The notes beneath the pieces are model-generated. The model made no database searches and had not been told where the DNA came from. It was given only the letters and a program-made list of their open reading frames with translations. A program made the position numbers and the translations under genes. Source: Hungatella hathewayi (GTDB taxonomy: Bacteria > Bacillota > Clostridia > Lachnospirales > Lachnospiraceae). Taken from it: a stretch of 64,000 bases of DNA. The stretch is from positions 764,501 through 828,500 of the forward strand of contig CP102274.1 in assembly GCA_025149285.1 (NCBI GenBank). The letters are read 5' to 3'. Of this stretch, positions 1 to 8,868 are shown one piece after another; positions within the stretch are counted from its first letter, which is position 1, and the number at the start of each line of letters is the position of its first letter.

Positions 1-642
1 CCAGGACAGCGCTCCGTTCATGAAAAAGGTGAGCACGACAAAAGAAAGCAAAAGTCGGTCAGACATATTCTGTACCATAACCTTGAAAAATGGCGCCGCC
101 AGATAGAAAGCCAGAATCACGTACATCAGCCAGAAGTGGGGATTCCACTGGGAAGGACCGGAAAGAAACCGTCTGCAGGCATCCAAAAGGTTTTTGGGAT
201 CGGTCAGTCCGGACTGGTACAGCCCCATATACAGATAGAATAAATAATATACAGCCATGGGGATGACCACTTTAAAGATCCGTTTCCGGTAGAAAACGGA
301 GACTGGCTCTTCCTTTTGATTCAGCAGCAGCGCTCCGCTGAGCATGACAAACAACAGATTGCAGTTTAAAAACAGAACAGCCATAATCCGCAGAGCCATG
401 AAAGCAGACGTTCCGGCTGCCGGCTCAGAATCTGACTGAACCACATGTGCGGCGATCACAAAAACAACTGCAAGCACCCGGATATAGTCATAGGCTTTAA
501 TCCGGTTCCTGTCATAACTGGGGTCCCACAACATGCTGCGGATATAGCTGGAAAAAGAACCTGCCTGTTTTAAACGCCGGTAATGGGCATGCAAAACGAT
601 AAGAAGTATGAAAATCATCAGGATATATTTTGTCTTAAGCAC
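1..642 (-). CDS. Acyltransferase family 3 membrane protein (3' end cut by window)
   Basis: Translating the minus strand gives an open frame of at least 214 codons with no stop before position 1, so the C-terminus lies outside the window. I place the start at a GTG (640-642) because a GGAGG sits six bases upstream; the first residues are V/M-L-K-T-K-Y-I-L. After an N-terminal hydrophobic segment comes the family signature start 'YDYIRVLAVVFVIAAHV', in which the late His is the expected catalytic residue of acyltransferase-3 proteins. Several hydrophobic helices follow, plus a WNPHFWLMY segment typical of the family. Such enzymes move acyl groups onto exported sugars or envelope polymers from within the membrane. 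The substrate cannot be read from the sequence. The gene is divergent from the kdp operon, and 178 bases separate the two start codons. Confidence 0.8.
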   Translation of the reverse strand, partial: MLKTKYILMIFILLIVLHAHYRRLKQAGSFSSYIRSMLWDPSYDRNRIKAYDYIRVLAVVFVIAAHVVQSDSEPAAGTSAFMALRIMAVLFLNCNLLFVMLSGALLLNQKEEPVSVFYRKRIFKVVIPMAVYYLFYLYMGLYQSGLTDPKNLLDACRRFLSGPSQWNPHFWLMYVILAFYLAAPFFKVMVQNMSDRLLLSFVVLTFFMNGALSW

Positions 643-761
643 TGTATTCCTCCGCTGGATTCTGTATTTGTATCAATCATATCTTAAAGAATGCGAAGTA
701 GTCAATCAAAATTCCTGATCCGTCTTTACAGCCTTTTTATATCCGTCACGTATTCCCCCAT

Positions 762-790
762 AGAATCTTAACGACCCGCCATGCTATCAT
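762..790 (+). promoter_or_regulatory. Candidate kdp operon promoter
   Basis: AGAATC (762-767) and TATCAT (785-790) are separated by 17 bases, 30 bases before the kdpF start codon. The -35-like block is not the housekeeping TTGACA. The same TAGAATCTT block lies at exactly the same distance from TATAAT upstream of the small membrane protein gene at 7706. That shared spacing is the main support. No transcription start is known. Confidence 0.45.
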
Positions 791-820
791 ACCCTCAGTT
801 CAAGAAGAGGAGGCTACATT

Positions 821-916
821 ATGGAAATGGGATTTATGTTAGGTATAATCGGACTTACAGCACTTTTTATCCTGGTTTACCTGATTATCATTTTACTGAG
901 AGGTGACAAACAATGA
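821..916 (+). CDS. kdpF: KdpF, small subunit of the potassium-transporting ATPase
   Basis: This 31-codon frame encodes an almost wholly hydrophobic single-helix peptide beginning MEMGFMLGIIGLTALF and ending in a short polar tail RGDKQ. The reading frame starts seven bases after an AGGAGG site, and its TGA overlaps the kdpA ATG (ATGA), a classic translational coupling. Size, membrane character and position directly before kdpA match KdpF, which stabilises the KdpABC complex in the cytoplasmic membrane. It is first in the operon, preceded by the candidate promoter at 762-790. Sequence conservation among KdpF peptides is weak, so the call rests mostly on position and topology. Confidence 0.88.
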   Translation: MEMGFMLGIIGLTALFILVYLIIILLRGDKQ

Positions 917-2664
917 CGAATACAGCGATCCAGATGATATTGTATTGTGCCGTTCTCATTGTACTGGCCATACCGCTGGGCAGGTACATAGGAAAGGTTA
1001 TGAATGGAGAAAAGACAGTTCTGACCAGGCTTCTTTCTCCCGTGGAAAATGGAATTTATAAGGTTTTGAAAATTAACAGAGAAGAAGAGATGGACTGGAA
1101 GAAATATGCGGTATGCGCAGGCGTATTCAGCGTCATCAGCCTGGCGGTTCTGTGGCTGATCTTAATGCTTCAGAACATACTTCCGCTGAATCCGGAAGGG
1201 CAGGCGGGAACCTCCTGGCATCTGGGCTTCAATACGGCAGCCAGCTTCGTGACAAATACGAACTGGCAGGCTTACTCCGGTGAGTCGGCTCTCAGCTATT
1301 TTTCACAGATGATTGGTCTGGGAGTTCAGAACTTCGTTACTCCGGCCGTTGGTATGGCAGTCCTGTTCGCCCTGATCCGCGGCTTTATCCGTGTGAAAAA
1401 GAAAGGTATCGGAAACTTCTATACGGATGTGACGAAGTCCACGGTATACGTTCTGATTCCCCTTTCCCTGATTGTATCCGTCTTCATTGTATCCAGAGGC
1501 GTTCCGCAGACCTTCCGGGGACACGAGGAGGTACAGCTGCTTGAACCGGTTACGGTTGAGAATGAAGACGGCACTGCCACCGTTGTTGACAAACAGATTG
1601 TTCCCCTTGGACCGGCGGCCAGCCAGATCTCAATTAAACAGCTGGGAACCAACGGCGGCGGCTTTTACGGAGTAAACTCCGCCCATCCCCTGGAAAATCC
1701 GGATCCATGGAGCAACTTATTTGAAATGATTTCACTGCTTCTGATTCCTGCCGCACTCTGCTTTACCTTCGGAAGGAATATTAAGGATAAAAAGCAGGGA
1801 GTTGCGGTATTCCTGGCGATGTTTATCATGCTGGCGCTGGCCCTGGCCGTGGTGGGATATACAGAACAGGTAAGCACACCCCAGATTGCGCAGGGCGGCG
1901 CCGTAGATATCAGCACGGCCGGTCAGGCGGGCGGCAACATGGAAGGAAAAGAGACGAGGTTCGGTATTGCAACTTCAGGAACCTGGGCGGCATTTACAAC
2001 GGCAGCCTCCAATGGCTCGGTTAACTCCATGCACGACAGTTATACGCCGCTGGGTGGTATGATACCGATGCTTCTTATGATGCTGGGCGAGGTGGTGTTC
2101 GGCGGTGTTGGCTGCGGTCTCTACGGTATGCTGGCATTTGCGATTCTGACCGTATTCATAGCCGGACTGATGGTTGGGCGTACACCGGAATATCTGGGTA
2201 AGAAGATTGAGCCTTATGAGATGAAGATGGCGGTCCTGATCTGTCTGGCAACTCCCATCGGTATTCTGGTGGGCAGCGGTATCGCAGCGGTGCTTCCGGC
2301 TACGGCGGACAGCCTGAATAACCCGGGCGCCCACGGATTATCCGAAGTACTTTATGCATACGCCTCTGCAGGCGGCAACAACGGGTCGGCGTTTGCAGGA
2401 TTTAACGCCAACACTCCATTCCTGAACACAAGTATTGGCCTTGTCATGCTCTTTGTACGGTTCCTGCCGATGTTCGGAGCACTGGCCATTGCGGGCAGTA
2501 TGGCGCAGAAAAAGAAGGTTGCAGTCAGCGCGGGAACGCTGCCGACCCACAATGCAATGTTTATCTTCTTACTGATTGTGGTGGTTTTGCTGATCGGTGC
2601 GCTGAGTTTCTTCCCGGCACTGGCGCTGGGACCAATTGCAGAGTTCTTTGAGATGATAGGTTGA
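913..2664 (+). CDS. kdpA: KdpA, potassium-translocating subunit
   Basis: The 583-residue product has the usual KdpA length and about ten hydrophobic helices. It is the potassium channel-like subunit of the KdpFABC P-type ATPase and carries the selectivity filters. Visible filter-type segments are [12 protein letters not shown] (around residue 115), [15 protein letters not shown] (around 250), a [15 protein letters not shown] loop (around 370) and [13 protein letters not shown] (around 490), matching the four KdpA pore repeats. The gene overlaps kdpF by four bases, and its TGA lies just before the kdpB ribosome binding site. Nothing is missing or broken. Confidence 0.98.
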   Translation: MTNTAIQMILYCAVLIVLAIPLGRYIGKVMNGEKTVLTRLLSPVENGIYKVLKINREEEMDWKKYAVCAGVFSVISLAVLWLILMLQNILPLNPEGQAGTSWHLGFNTAASFVTNTNWQAYSGESALSYFSQMIGLGVQNFVTPAVGMAVLFALIRGFIRVKKKGIGNFYTDVTKSTVYVLIPLSLIVSVFIVSRGVPQTFRGHEEVQLLEPVTVENEDGTATVVDKQIVPLGPAASQISIKQLGTNGGGFYGVNSAHPLENPDPWSNLFEMISLLLIPAALCFTFGRNIKDKKQGVAVFLAMFIMLALALAVVGYTEQVSTPQIAQGGAVDISTAGQAGGNMEGKETRFGIATSGTWAAFTTAASNGSVNSMHDSYTPLGGMIPMLLMMLGEVVFGGVGCGLYGMLAFAILTVFIAGLMVGRTPEYLGKKIEPYEMKMAVLICLATPIGILVGSGIAAVLPATADSLNNPGAHGLSEVLYAYASAGGNNGSAFAGFNANTPFLNTSIGLVMLFVRFLPMFGALAIAGSMAQKKKVAVSAGTLPTHNAMFIFLLIVVVLLIGALSFFPALALGPIAEFFEMIG

Positions 2665-2678
2665 TGGAGGAAAAAGGC

Positions 2679-4754
2679 ATGAGTGAAAAGAAAAAGACGA
2701 GTATTTTTGCCGATAAGAGGATCATGACCCGGGCCCTGAAGGATTCACTGATCAAATTGGATCCCAGGGAACAGATTAAGAACCCGGTTATGTTCATGGT
2801 ATACGTTTCGGCAATTCTCACACTGGTAATGTTTGTATTTTCCCTGGCCGGCATCCGGGATGCAAAACCGTGGTTTATTCTGGCAGTGTCCGTTATTCTG
2901 TGGTTTACGGATTTGTTTGGCAACTTCGCGGAAGCGATTGCCGAAGGCAGAGGCAAGGCACAGGCAGATGCCTTAAGGGCCAACAGAAAAGACGTTATGG
3001 CGCTTAAGATTCCGTCTCCGTCACAGAAGGAGAAGGGAACGCGGGTCACCTCCACGGAGCTGAGAAAAGGTGATTTGGTTTATGTGGCGGCAGGGGAACA
3101 GATCCCTGCCGACGGAGATGTCGTAGATGGCGCGGCCAGTGTGGATGAGAGCGCCATCACAGGCGAGTCCGCCCCGGTAATCCGGGAGAGCGGCGGTGAC
3201 AGAAGCGCTGTGACCGGCGGTACTACGGTAACCAGTGACTGGCTGGTTATTAAAGTCAGCAACAATCCCGGTGAGAGCTTTATGGATAAAATGATTGCAA
3301 TGGTGGAAGGTGCATCCAGAAAGAAGACGCCAAATGAACTTGCATTACAGATCTTTCTGGTTGCTTTATCCATAATCTTTGTGCTGGTGACGCTTTCCCT
3401 TTACGCCTACTCCATGTTTTCGGCAGGTCAGAAGGGAATCGAGAATCCTACGGCAGTCACCTCACTGGTTGCACTCTTAATCTGTCTGGCGCCGACGACG
3501 ATCGGCGCGCTGCTTTCCGCGATCGGTATAGCGGGTATGAGCAGGCTTAACCAGGCCAACGTTCTGGCTATGAGCGGCAGAGCAATAGAAGCCGCGGGCG
3601 ACGTTGACATCCTGATGCTGGATAAGACAGGTACGATTACCCTTGGAAACAGACAGGCGGATGCATTGATTCCTGTGGACGGTGCTGACCGGACGGAACT
3701 GGCGGATGCGGCCCAGCTTTCGTCTCTGGCGGACGAGACGCCGGAAGGACGAAGTATTGTGGTACTCGCCAAGGAACAGTTCGGTTTGAGAGGACGCAAC
3801 ATGGAAGAGCTCCATGCGGAATTTGTCGAATTTACTGCCAGGACCCGTATGAGCGGAATCAATTATCAGGGCAACGAGATCAGAAAGGGGGCCGCGGATG
3901 CCGTGAAGGCCTACGTACTGGCTAACGGTGGCGTTTACAGCGCGGAATGTGATCAGGTGGTAACAAAGATCGCAAACCAGGGCGGCACTCCCCTGGTCGT
4001 TGCAAAAAATCACAGGATTCTCGGTGTCATCGAGTTAAAGGATATTGTGAAGGAAGGCGTAAAGGAGAAATTTGCGGACCTTCGTAAGATGGGGATCAAG
4101 ACCATCATGATTACCGGCGATAACCCGCTTACCGCGGCATCCATTGCGGCGGAGGCCGGTGTTGACGATTTCCTGGCCGAGGCGACGCCGGAAGGAAAGC
4201 TGAAGATGATCCGTGATTTCCAGTCTCAGGGCCATCTGGTAGCCATGACGGGCGACGGAACGAACGACGCCCCGGCCCTGGCCCAGGCCGATGTGGCTGT
4301 GGCCATGAATACGGGCACCCAGGCGGCAAAGGAAGCGGGCAACATGGTGGATCTGGATTCCTCGCCGACCAAGCTGATCGATATTGTAAAAATAGGAAAA
4401 CAGCTCCTGATGACCCGCGGAGCGCTGACGACCTTCAGCATTGCCAATGATGTGGCGAAGTACTTTGCTATCATTCCGGCGCTGTTTATGGGGCTTTATC
4501 CGGGGCTGGCAGCTCTCAATATTATGAATTTATCGAGCCCGTACAGCGCAATATTTTCGGCACTGATCTATAATGCGCTGATTATCGTGGCCCTGATTCC
4601 GCTGGCATTAAAGGGCGTGAAGTACAGGGAAGTGCCGGCGGCAAAGATGCTGACCGGAAATCTGCTGGTATATGGACTGGGCGGCATCATAATCCCGTTT
4701 ATTGCGATTAAAGTCATCGATGTAATGATTGTAGCGCTTGGATTCGCATTATAG
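2679..4754 (+). CDS. kdpB: KdpB, ATP-hydrolysing subunit
   Basis: KdpB is the P-type ATPase catalytic subunit of high-affinity potassium uptake. I choose ATG 2679 (MSEKKKTS, 691 residues) because GGAGG lies eight bases upstream; the in-frame TTG at 2661 and ATG at 2664 have no such site. Visible motifs are the actuator ITGESAPV, the phosphorylation site DKTGTIT (around residue 315), the nucleotide-domain and hinge motif [12 protein letters not shown] (around 520), and the KdpB-specific [23 protein letters not shown]. Membrane helices flank the catalytic core. It sits between kdpA and a 43-codon ORF that precedes kdpC, all on one strand with short gaps, so one transcript is expected. Confidence 0.98.
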   Translation: MSEKKKTSIFADKRIMTRALKDSLIKLDPREQIKNPVMFMVYVSAILTLVMFVFSLAGIRDAKPWFILAVSVILWFTDLFGNFAEAIAEGRGKAQADALRANRKDVMALKIPSPSQKEKGTRVTSTELRKGDLVYVAAGEQIPADGDVVDGAASVDESAITGESAPVIRESGGDRSAVTGGTTVTSDWLVIKVSNNPGESFMDKMIAMVEGASRKKTPNELALQIFLVALSIIFVLVTLSLYAYSMFSAGQKGIENPTAVTSLVALLICLAPTTIGALLSAIGIAGMSRLNQANVLAMSGRAIEAAGDVDILMLDKTGTITLGNRQADALIPVDGADRTELADAAQLSSLADETPEGRSIVVLAKEQFGLRGRNMEELHAEFVEFTARTRMSGINYQGNEIRKGAADAVKAYVLANGGVYSAECDQVVTKIANQGGTPLVVAKNHRILGVIELKDIVKEGVKEKFADLRKMGIKTIMITGDNPLTAASIAAEAGVDDFLAEATPEGKLKMIRDFQSQGHLVAMTGDGTNDAPALAQADVAVAMNTGTQAAKEAGNMVDLDSSPTKLIDIVKIGKQLLMTRGALTTFSIANDVAKYFAIIPALFMGLYPGLAALNIMNLSSPYSAIFSALIYNALIIVALIPLALKGVKYREVPAAKMLTGNLLVYGLGGIIIPFIAIKVIDVMIVALGFAL

Positions 4755-4771
4755 AATGGAAGTGGCCGGAT

Positions 4772-4903
4772 ATGTATGATGACATCTTTAGCAACAAGGT
4801 GTATATATTATTTCGCAATGCTGTGATCACCGTGATTCTGCTCGCGCTCGGAAGCCTGATTGCGTCGGGAATCGTGGAGACAGTGGTTTGTGAATGGATA
4901 TAA
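4772..4903 (+). CDS. Unannotated 43-aa membrane peptide between kdpB and kdpC
   Basis: A 43-codon frame opens at ATG 4772 and ends in TAA immediately before the kdpC ribosome binding site. It fills most of the 165-base gap between kdpB and kdpC. The peptide starts MYDDIFSNKVYILF, has one hydrophobic helix (NAVITVILLALGSLIA, roughly residues 16-31) and a short acidic tail. The site upstream is weak: only GGAAGTGG around 4758-4765, with GGCCGGA closer. Its position inside the operon, single-helix topology and complete frame argue that it is translated. I do not recognise a family. It could be a second KdpF-like stabilising peptide, or chance coding in a leader for kdpC. Confidence 0.55.
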   Translation: MYDDIFSNKVYILFRNAVITVILLALGSLIASGIVETVVCEWI

Positions 4904-4919
4904 AGAGGAGAAAAGGATT

Positions 4920-5534
4920 ATGAAGACGATAAAATCAGTGATACCGAAGATGTTAGGATTCTTCCTGATACTGACCGTGATCTGCGGAGTGGTGTTTCCG
5001 CTGGTGGTCACCGGAATAGCGAAAGTATTTTTCCCGAAACAGGCCACGGGATCCATTCTGGTCGGGGAGGATGGAACGAAATACGGAAGTGAGCTGCTGG
5101 GCCAGCAGTTCACAGAAAACAAGTATTTATGGGGACGTATCATGAATGTGGATACCTCCACCTTTACCGGTGAGAATGGAGAGCCGCTCATGTATTCCTG
5201 GGCTTCGAATAAGACACCGGCCGGGGAAGAACTGGAGGAATTGATTGCAGAGCGGGTTGAGAAGATCAGAGAGGCTCAGCCGGAGAAAGAAGGCCAGCCC
5301 GTCCCGCAGGACCTGGTTACCTGCTCAGGGAGTGGCCTGGATCCGGCCATATCACCGGCGGCAGCCGAATTCCAGGTGTCGAGAATCGCCAGGGAGCGCG
5401 GGATCACGGAGGACGATGTGAGAGCCATCATTGAAACGTATACGGATGGCCGTGTACTGGGTGTATTCGGAGAACCGGCCGTCAATGTGCTGAAGGTAAA
5501 TCTGGCACTCGACGGCATCACGTGGAAGGAATAG
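4920..5534 (+). CDS. kdpC: KdpC subunit of the potassium-transporting ATPase
   Basis: KdpC is the single-span subunit that helps the KdpFABC pump bind ATP or potassium. The start at ATG 4920 is set by AGAGGAG eight to fourteen bases upstream and by the next residues MKTIKSVIPKML, followed by a membrane helix (LGFFLILTVICGVVFPLVV). The 204-residue product shows the family landmarks GSILVGEDG, LWGR, TCSGSGLDPAISPAAA (around residue 140) and the C-terminal LGVFGEPAVNVLKVNLAL. The next gene's ribosome binding site lies just past its stop codon, so the KdpD-like protein is probably co-transcribed. Confidence 0.97.
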   Translation: MKTIKSVIPKMLGFFLILTVICGVVFPLVVTGIAKVFFPKQATGSILVGEDGTKYGSELLGQQFTENKYLWGRIMNVDTSTFTGENGEPLMYSWASNKTPAGEELEELIAERVEKIREAQPEKEGQPVPQDLVTCSGSGLDPAISPAAAEFQVSRIARERGITEDDVRAIIETYTDGRVLGVFGEPAVNVLKVNLALDGITWKE

Positions 5535-5578
5535 ACGAAAAACTTCCAGAGGCAGCTGGCAATCGTGAGGGGTGGGAA

Positions 5579-7621
5579 ATGAAAAAAAATGATATTGACG
5601 AAATGGATAAAAAACGTGACCCGGAGAAGATTCTTCAGGAGATAAAGGAACAGGAAGAAGAGCAGGAAGAAACGGGCATAAAAAGACGGGGAAAACTGAA
5701 GATATTTTTCGGTTACGCCGCCGGTGTGGGAAAGACGTACGCCATGCTGGATACCGCCGGAGAGGCAAAAGCGGCGGGAGCGGATGTTGTGGCCGGCTAT
5801 ATAGAGCCGCATGCCAGACCGGATACCATAGCGCTTTTAGAAGGTCTGGAGGTGCTGCCCCCGAAATTAATTGACCACAAGGGGATTAAGCTTCGGGAGT
5901 TTGATCTGGATGCCGCTCTTTGGCGAAAGCCGGAGATTCTCCTGGTGGATGAGCTTGCTCATACCAATGCGGAGGGCTGCCGTCACAGGAAGCGTTTTCA
6001 GGATATTCAGGAGCTTTTAGACGCAGGGATTGACGTATATACGACAGTGAACGTCCAGCACTTAGAGAGCCTTCATGATATCGTGGCTTCTATTACCCAT
6101 ATACGGGTGAACGAACGGGTGCCTGACCGTATCTTTGATGAGGCGGATAAGATTGAACTGGTGGATATCGAACCGGAGGAGCTGCTTACCAGGCTGGCGG
6201 CCGGAAAAATCTACGGAAAAAATCAGGCTGGCCGGGCTATGAGCAATTTTTTTACCAAAGAGAATTTAACGGCTCTGCGTGAGATCGCGCTGAGGCGTAC
6301 GGCAGACCAGGTCAATAAGGCCGTGATGAAGGAACGGCAGGCGGCGGGCCGCGATTATTATACGGGAGAGCACGTTCTGGTATGCCTGTCCCCGTCTCCA
6401 ACCAATGAGAAGGTGATCCGGACGGCCGCAAGGATGGCGGGAGCCTTCCGAGCGGAGCTCTCCGCCGTCGTTGTGGAGACGCTGGAAGCGGCGGAGAGAG
6501 AAGAAAAAGTCCGTAAGACGATGGAGAATAATATCACTCTGGCAAAACAGTTCGGAGCCAAAGTCGTGACGCTTTACGGCGATGATATAGCGGAACAGAT
6601 TGCCGGCTATGCGAAGAATAACGGGGTATCAAAAATTGTAATTGGAAGAACGGTGAGACCCACCGGGTTATCCGCAATTGTAAGACGGAGGAGGAACTTA
6701 ATTGACAGACTGATTGCCCTGGTTCCGGGGATGGATATCTATGTGATACCGGATGTGCGGGCAGCAGTACAGAAGCACCGCCATCTTACAGGGAAGAATC
6801 CTGCTGCAGTGGAGCCGGTGCGGGTGGCTGTGGATGCGGCTGCAGCCGTCTTTCTGCTGGCATCAGCCACCATTCTGGGACAGGGAATAGAGGCCTGCGG
6901 TCTGGGAGAGATGAATCAGATCATGATTTATATTATGGCAGTGATTCTGATATCAGGATTTTCCAGATACAGGGTGACCGGCGTGATGGCCTCCGCAGCC
7001 TCGGTGCTGCTGTTTAACTTCTTTTTTACAGTTCCCAGATTTACATTTCAGGCGGTGGCCTCAGTCTATCCATTTACATTTCTGACCATGCTGCTCTGCG
7101 CCCTGACGGTCAGTTCTCTGGCAGCCAGGCTGAAGCGTCAGGTGCGTCTGTCGAAAGAAGAATCGGAAAAGATGCAGATACTGATTGCCATCAGCAATAA
7201 ACTGAAGCTGGCTGCGGACAGCGACGAGATACTGGATATCTGCGCGAAACAGGTAATGAAATTACTGGAAAAAAATGTGATTATCTATCATGCCGTGGGA
7301 GGAGAAGTAAAACAGCCCAGAGTCTATTTATCTAATGATGCTGAGGAAATGGCCGGCGGCATTCTGCTTAACGAAGATGAGACGGCTGTGGCCGGATGGG
7401 TCTGCAAGAATTGCCACAAGGCCGGCTGCACCACCAATACCCTTCCGGGAGCGGCCGGTTTATACATTCCGATTCAGAAGGATGGCCGGGTATTCGGGGT
7501 AATTGGAATCGATTTAAAGGAAGGTGCGCCGATCAAACCGAATGATAAGAATGTACTCCACGTAATTCTGGATGAGACGGCGGTCGTACTGAAAGCCCAG
7601 ATGATACACGGATATTTATAG
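5579..7621 (+). CDS. KdpD-like sensor lacking the histidine kinase module
   Basis: The 680-residue protein has the sensory half of KdpD but not its kinase. Order: KdpD nucleotide-binding domain (residues about 35-245; P-loop GYAAGVGKTYAML at about 46, DELAHTNAEG), a universal-stress-type domain (about 265-390), four close membrane helices of the DUF4118 type (about 416-518), then a GAF domain (about 528-680). The chain stops there: no H-box, N, G1 or G2 boxes are present, and no KdpE gene follows. ATG 5579 is preferred over in-frame starts from 5522 because of GAGGGGTGGG just upstream. In the USP domain S271-P-S273 is followed 20 residues later by LSAVV, the spacing of the c-di-AMP motif SxS-X20-FTAxY known from Staphylococcus KdpD, with the second half degenerate. 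It may regulate by binding ligand or a partner protein. Confidence 0.9.
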   Translation: MKKNDIDEMDKKRDPEKILQEIKEQEEEQEETGIKRRGKLKIFFGYAAGVGKTYAMLDTAGEAKAAGADVVAGYIEPHARPDTIALLEGLEVLPPKLIDHKGIKLREFDLDAALWRKPEILLVDELAHTNAEGCRHRKRFQDIQELLDAGIDVYTTVNVQHLESLHDIVASITHIRVNERVPDRIFDEADKIELVDIEPEELLTRLAAGKIYGKNQAGRAMSNFFTKENLTALREIALRRTADQVNKAVMKERQAAGRDYYTGEHVLVCLSPSPTNEKVIRTAARMAGAFRAELSAVVVETLEAAEREEKVRKTMENNITLAKQFGAKVVTLYGDDIAEQIAGYAKNNGVSKIVIGRTVRPTGLSAIVRRRRNLIDRLIALVPGMDIYVIPDVRAAVQKHRHLTGKNPAAVEPVRVAVDAAAAVFLLASATILGQGIEACGLGEMNQIMIYIMAVILISGFSRYRVTGVMASAASVLLFNFFFTVPRFTFQAVASVYPFTFLTMLLCALTVSSLAARLKRQVRLSKEESEKMQILIAISNKLKLAADSDEILDICAKQVMKLLEKNVIIYHAVGGEVKQPRVYLSNDAEEMAGGILLNEDETAVAGWVCKNCHKAGCTTNTLPGAAGLYIPIQKDGRVFGVIGIDLKEGAPIKPNDKNVLHVILDETAVVLKAQMIHGYL

Positions 7622-7651
7622 AATGTTTATGAGTGCAGCGGTCTCAACCGT

Positions 7652-7680
7652 AGAATCTTTATTCTGTCGTGCGATATAAT
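7652..7680 (+). promoter_or_regulatory. Candidate promoter of the 64-aa membrane protein, kdp-like
   Basis: AGAATC (7652-7657) and a perfect TATAAT (7675-7680) are 17 bases apart, 25 bases before the start codon at 7706. The preceding T and following TT make TAGAATCTT identical to the block at 761-769 before kdpF, at the same distance from its -10. The two genes may share a regulator. Confidence 0.55.
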
Positions 7681-7705
7681 AAAGACAGAAAAGGAGGGGA
7701 TCGCA

Positions 7706-7900
7706 ATGTTGGAAGCATTTTTAACAAACCTGGCTCCTGTAAAGAGAATGGCAGACAGACTGGAACAGAAGCATTCGGTATTGAGCATGCTGGTATTCCA
7801 GATAGCAGTGGCTCTGTTTTTAATCGCCGCAGTAGGAGGAATCGCCCTGGCAGGCGGAGGCCTGATATGGCTGTTCTACCACCTTGTGGGAACGATGTAG
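7706..7900 (+). CDS. Small membrane protein of unknown function
   Basis: This 64-residue protein begins MLEAFLTNLAPVKRMADRLEQKH and continues into a long hydrophobic, Gly/Ala-rich stretch (about residues 28-58, VFQIAVALFLIAAVGGIALAG) that could span the membrane once as a long helix or twice as a hairpin. A strong AAGGAGG lies eight bases before the ATG, and a TATAAT promoter lies 25 bases further up, so expression is credible. I do not recognise the family. Its promoter looks like the kdp promoter and it lies 84 bases after the KdpD-like gene, so a role tied to potassium or osmotic stress is a guess from context only. Confidence 0.75.
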   Translation: MLEAFLTNLAPVKRMADRLEQKHSVLSMLVFQIAVALFLIAAVGGIALAGGGLIWLFYHLVGTM

Positions 7901-7961
7901 GCGGAAATAGAACGTCGATATAAATATAGAATTTAAAACATTATATAATATAAAATACAAA

Positions 7962-8016
7962 ATACCGGAACCGCGTTGTTCCCCCATTTGACAGGGGAAA
8001 TATACGGTTCCGGTAT
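7962..8016 (-). terminator. Hairpin terminator after the cytidylate-kinase-like gene
   Basis: ATACCGGAACCG (7962-7973) pairs perfectly with CGGTTCCGGTAT (8005-8016). A second small stem, TTCCCC/GGGGAA, nests inside. On the minus strand the hairpin is followed by a T-rich run (TTTTGTATTTTATATT), which fits termination of the gene at 8081-8686. Read on the plus strand there is no clear U-tract. Confidence 0.75.
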
Positions 8017-8080
8017 ACTTGGTTATCCGGTGCTTTTATTAATAGGTGCCGGAAAATGGAAATGCCGGTGAATGGACCTG

Positions 8081-8686
8081 TCACGGCTGCTTATACAGGT
8101 ATTCGATCAGGTCCAGGGATCTCTCCAGACCGAGCTTGCTTACATTGATCAGAAGCTGATGGGAATCCGGGCTGCCCCAGTTCTGATCGGTATACGTCTC
8201 ATAGTAATTCTTCCTTCTGCGGTCTGTTCTCTTGATTGCGGTGGCTGCTTCCTTTTCCGTTAAATGATAGCGGTCCATAATTCGTTCGATGCGGTCTTTC
8301 ATATCGGCGCAGATGAAGATATTCAGACAGTCGGGATTCTGACGAAGAACGAAATCAGCGCACCGCCCTACGATAATACAGGGACCCCGTTTGGCCAGGC
8401 TCTCAATGATGGAAGACTGTGCTAAGTAGGTGCTGTCGTTTAAGGGCAGTCCGTAGCCGGTGAAAGAATTCACATGGTCCGGGTAGCGGTAGGCAGACAG
8501 AAAGGTATTTAAAACGGATTCGTCCACCTCTTCCACGCTGATCTCCGACAGTCCCATCTTCTCGGCTGCCATCTCCACCAGATCCCGGTCGTAAAGCGGA
8601 ATGTCCAGTGCTTTTGACAGCCTCTCACCGATCTCGTGGCCACCGCTGCCGAACTGACGGCCGATGGTGATTATTTTATGTCCCAT
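8081..8686 (-). CDS. Cytidylate kinase-like family protein
   Basis: The 201-residue product starts MGHKIITIGRQFGSGG, which holds a P-loop-like GRQFGSGGHEIGERLSKAL at its N-terminus. It continues with YDRDLVEMAAEKMG, an internal GPCIIVGRCADFVL strand-helix and an arginine-rich stretch (DRIERIMDRYHL ... IKRTDRRRKNYYE). This layout is the Clostridia 'cytidylate kinase-like' family, a shortened relative of CMP kinase; the real substrate is not established. I start it at ATG 8686 because AAAGGAG lies eight bases upstream; the TTG at 8704 overlaps that site. It is transcribed alone, divergent from the deacetylase, and ends before the hairpin at 7962-8016. Confidence 0.88.
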   Translation of the reverse strand: MGHKIITIGRQFGSGGHEIGERLSKALDIPLYDRDLVEMAAEKMGLSEISVEEVDESVLNTFLSAYRYPDHVNSFTGYGLPLNDSTYLAQSSIIESLAKRGPCIIVGRCADFVLRQNPDCLNIFICADMKDRIERIMDRYHLTEKEAATAIKRTDRRRKNYYETYTDQNWGSPDSHQLLINVSKLGLERSLDLIEYLYKQP

Positions 8687-8868
8687 AACATCCACTCCTT
8701 TCAAAAGAATCTCATGTGCGTATGCAATTGTGCAATAATAATGATTTTATATCTTTATTATATCGTATTCAAGGTGAAAAAGATAGAAAAATATGAAAAT
8801 AATCCGGTTTTATTTTTTATCGTCTGTTCATAGAATGAATCATAATAGTGAGAAAGCCGGAGATGGAA

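Noticed and set aside
2661-2678. Upstream start for kdpB (TTG 2661 or ATG 2664)
   Set aside because: These codons overlap the GGAGG that serves ATG 2679.
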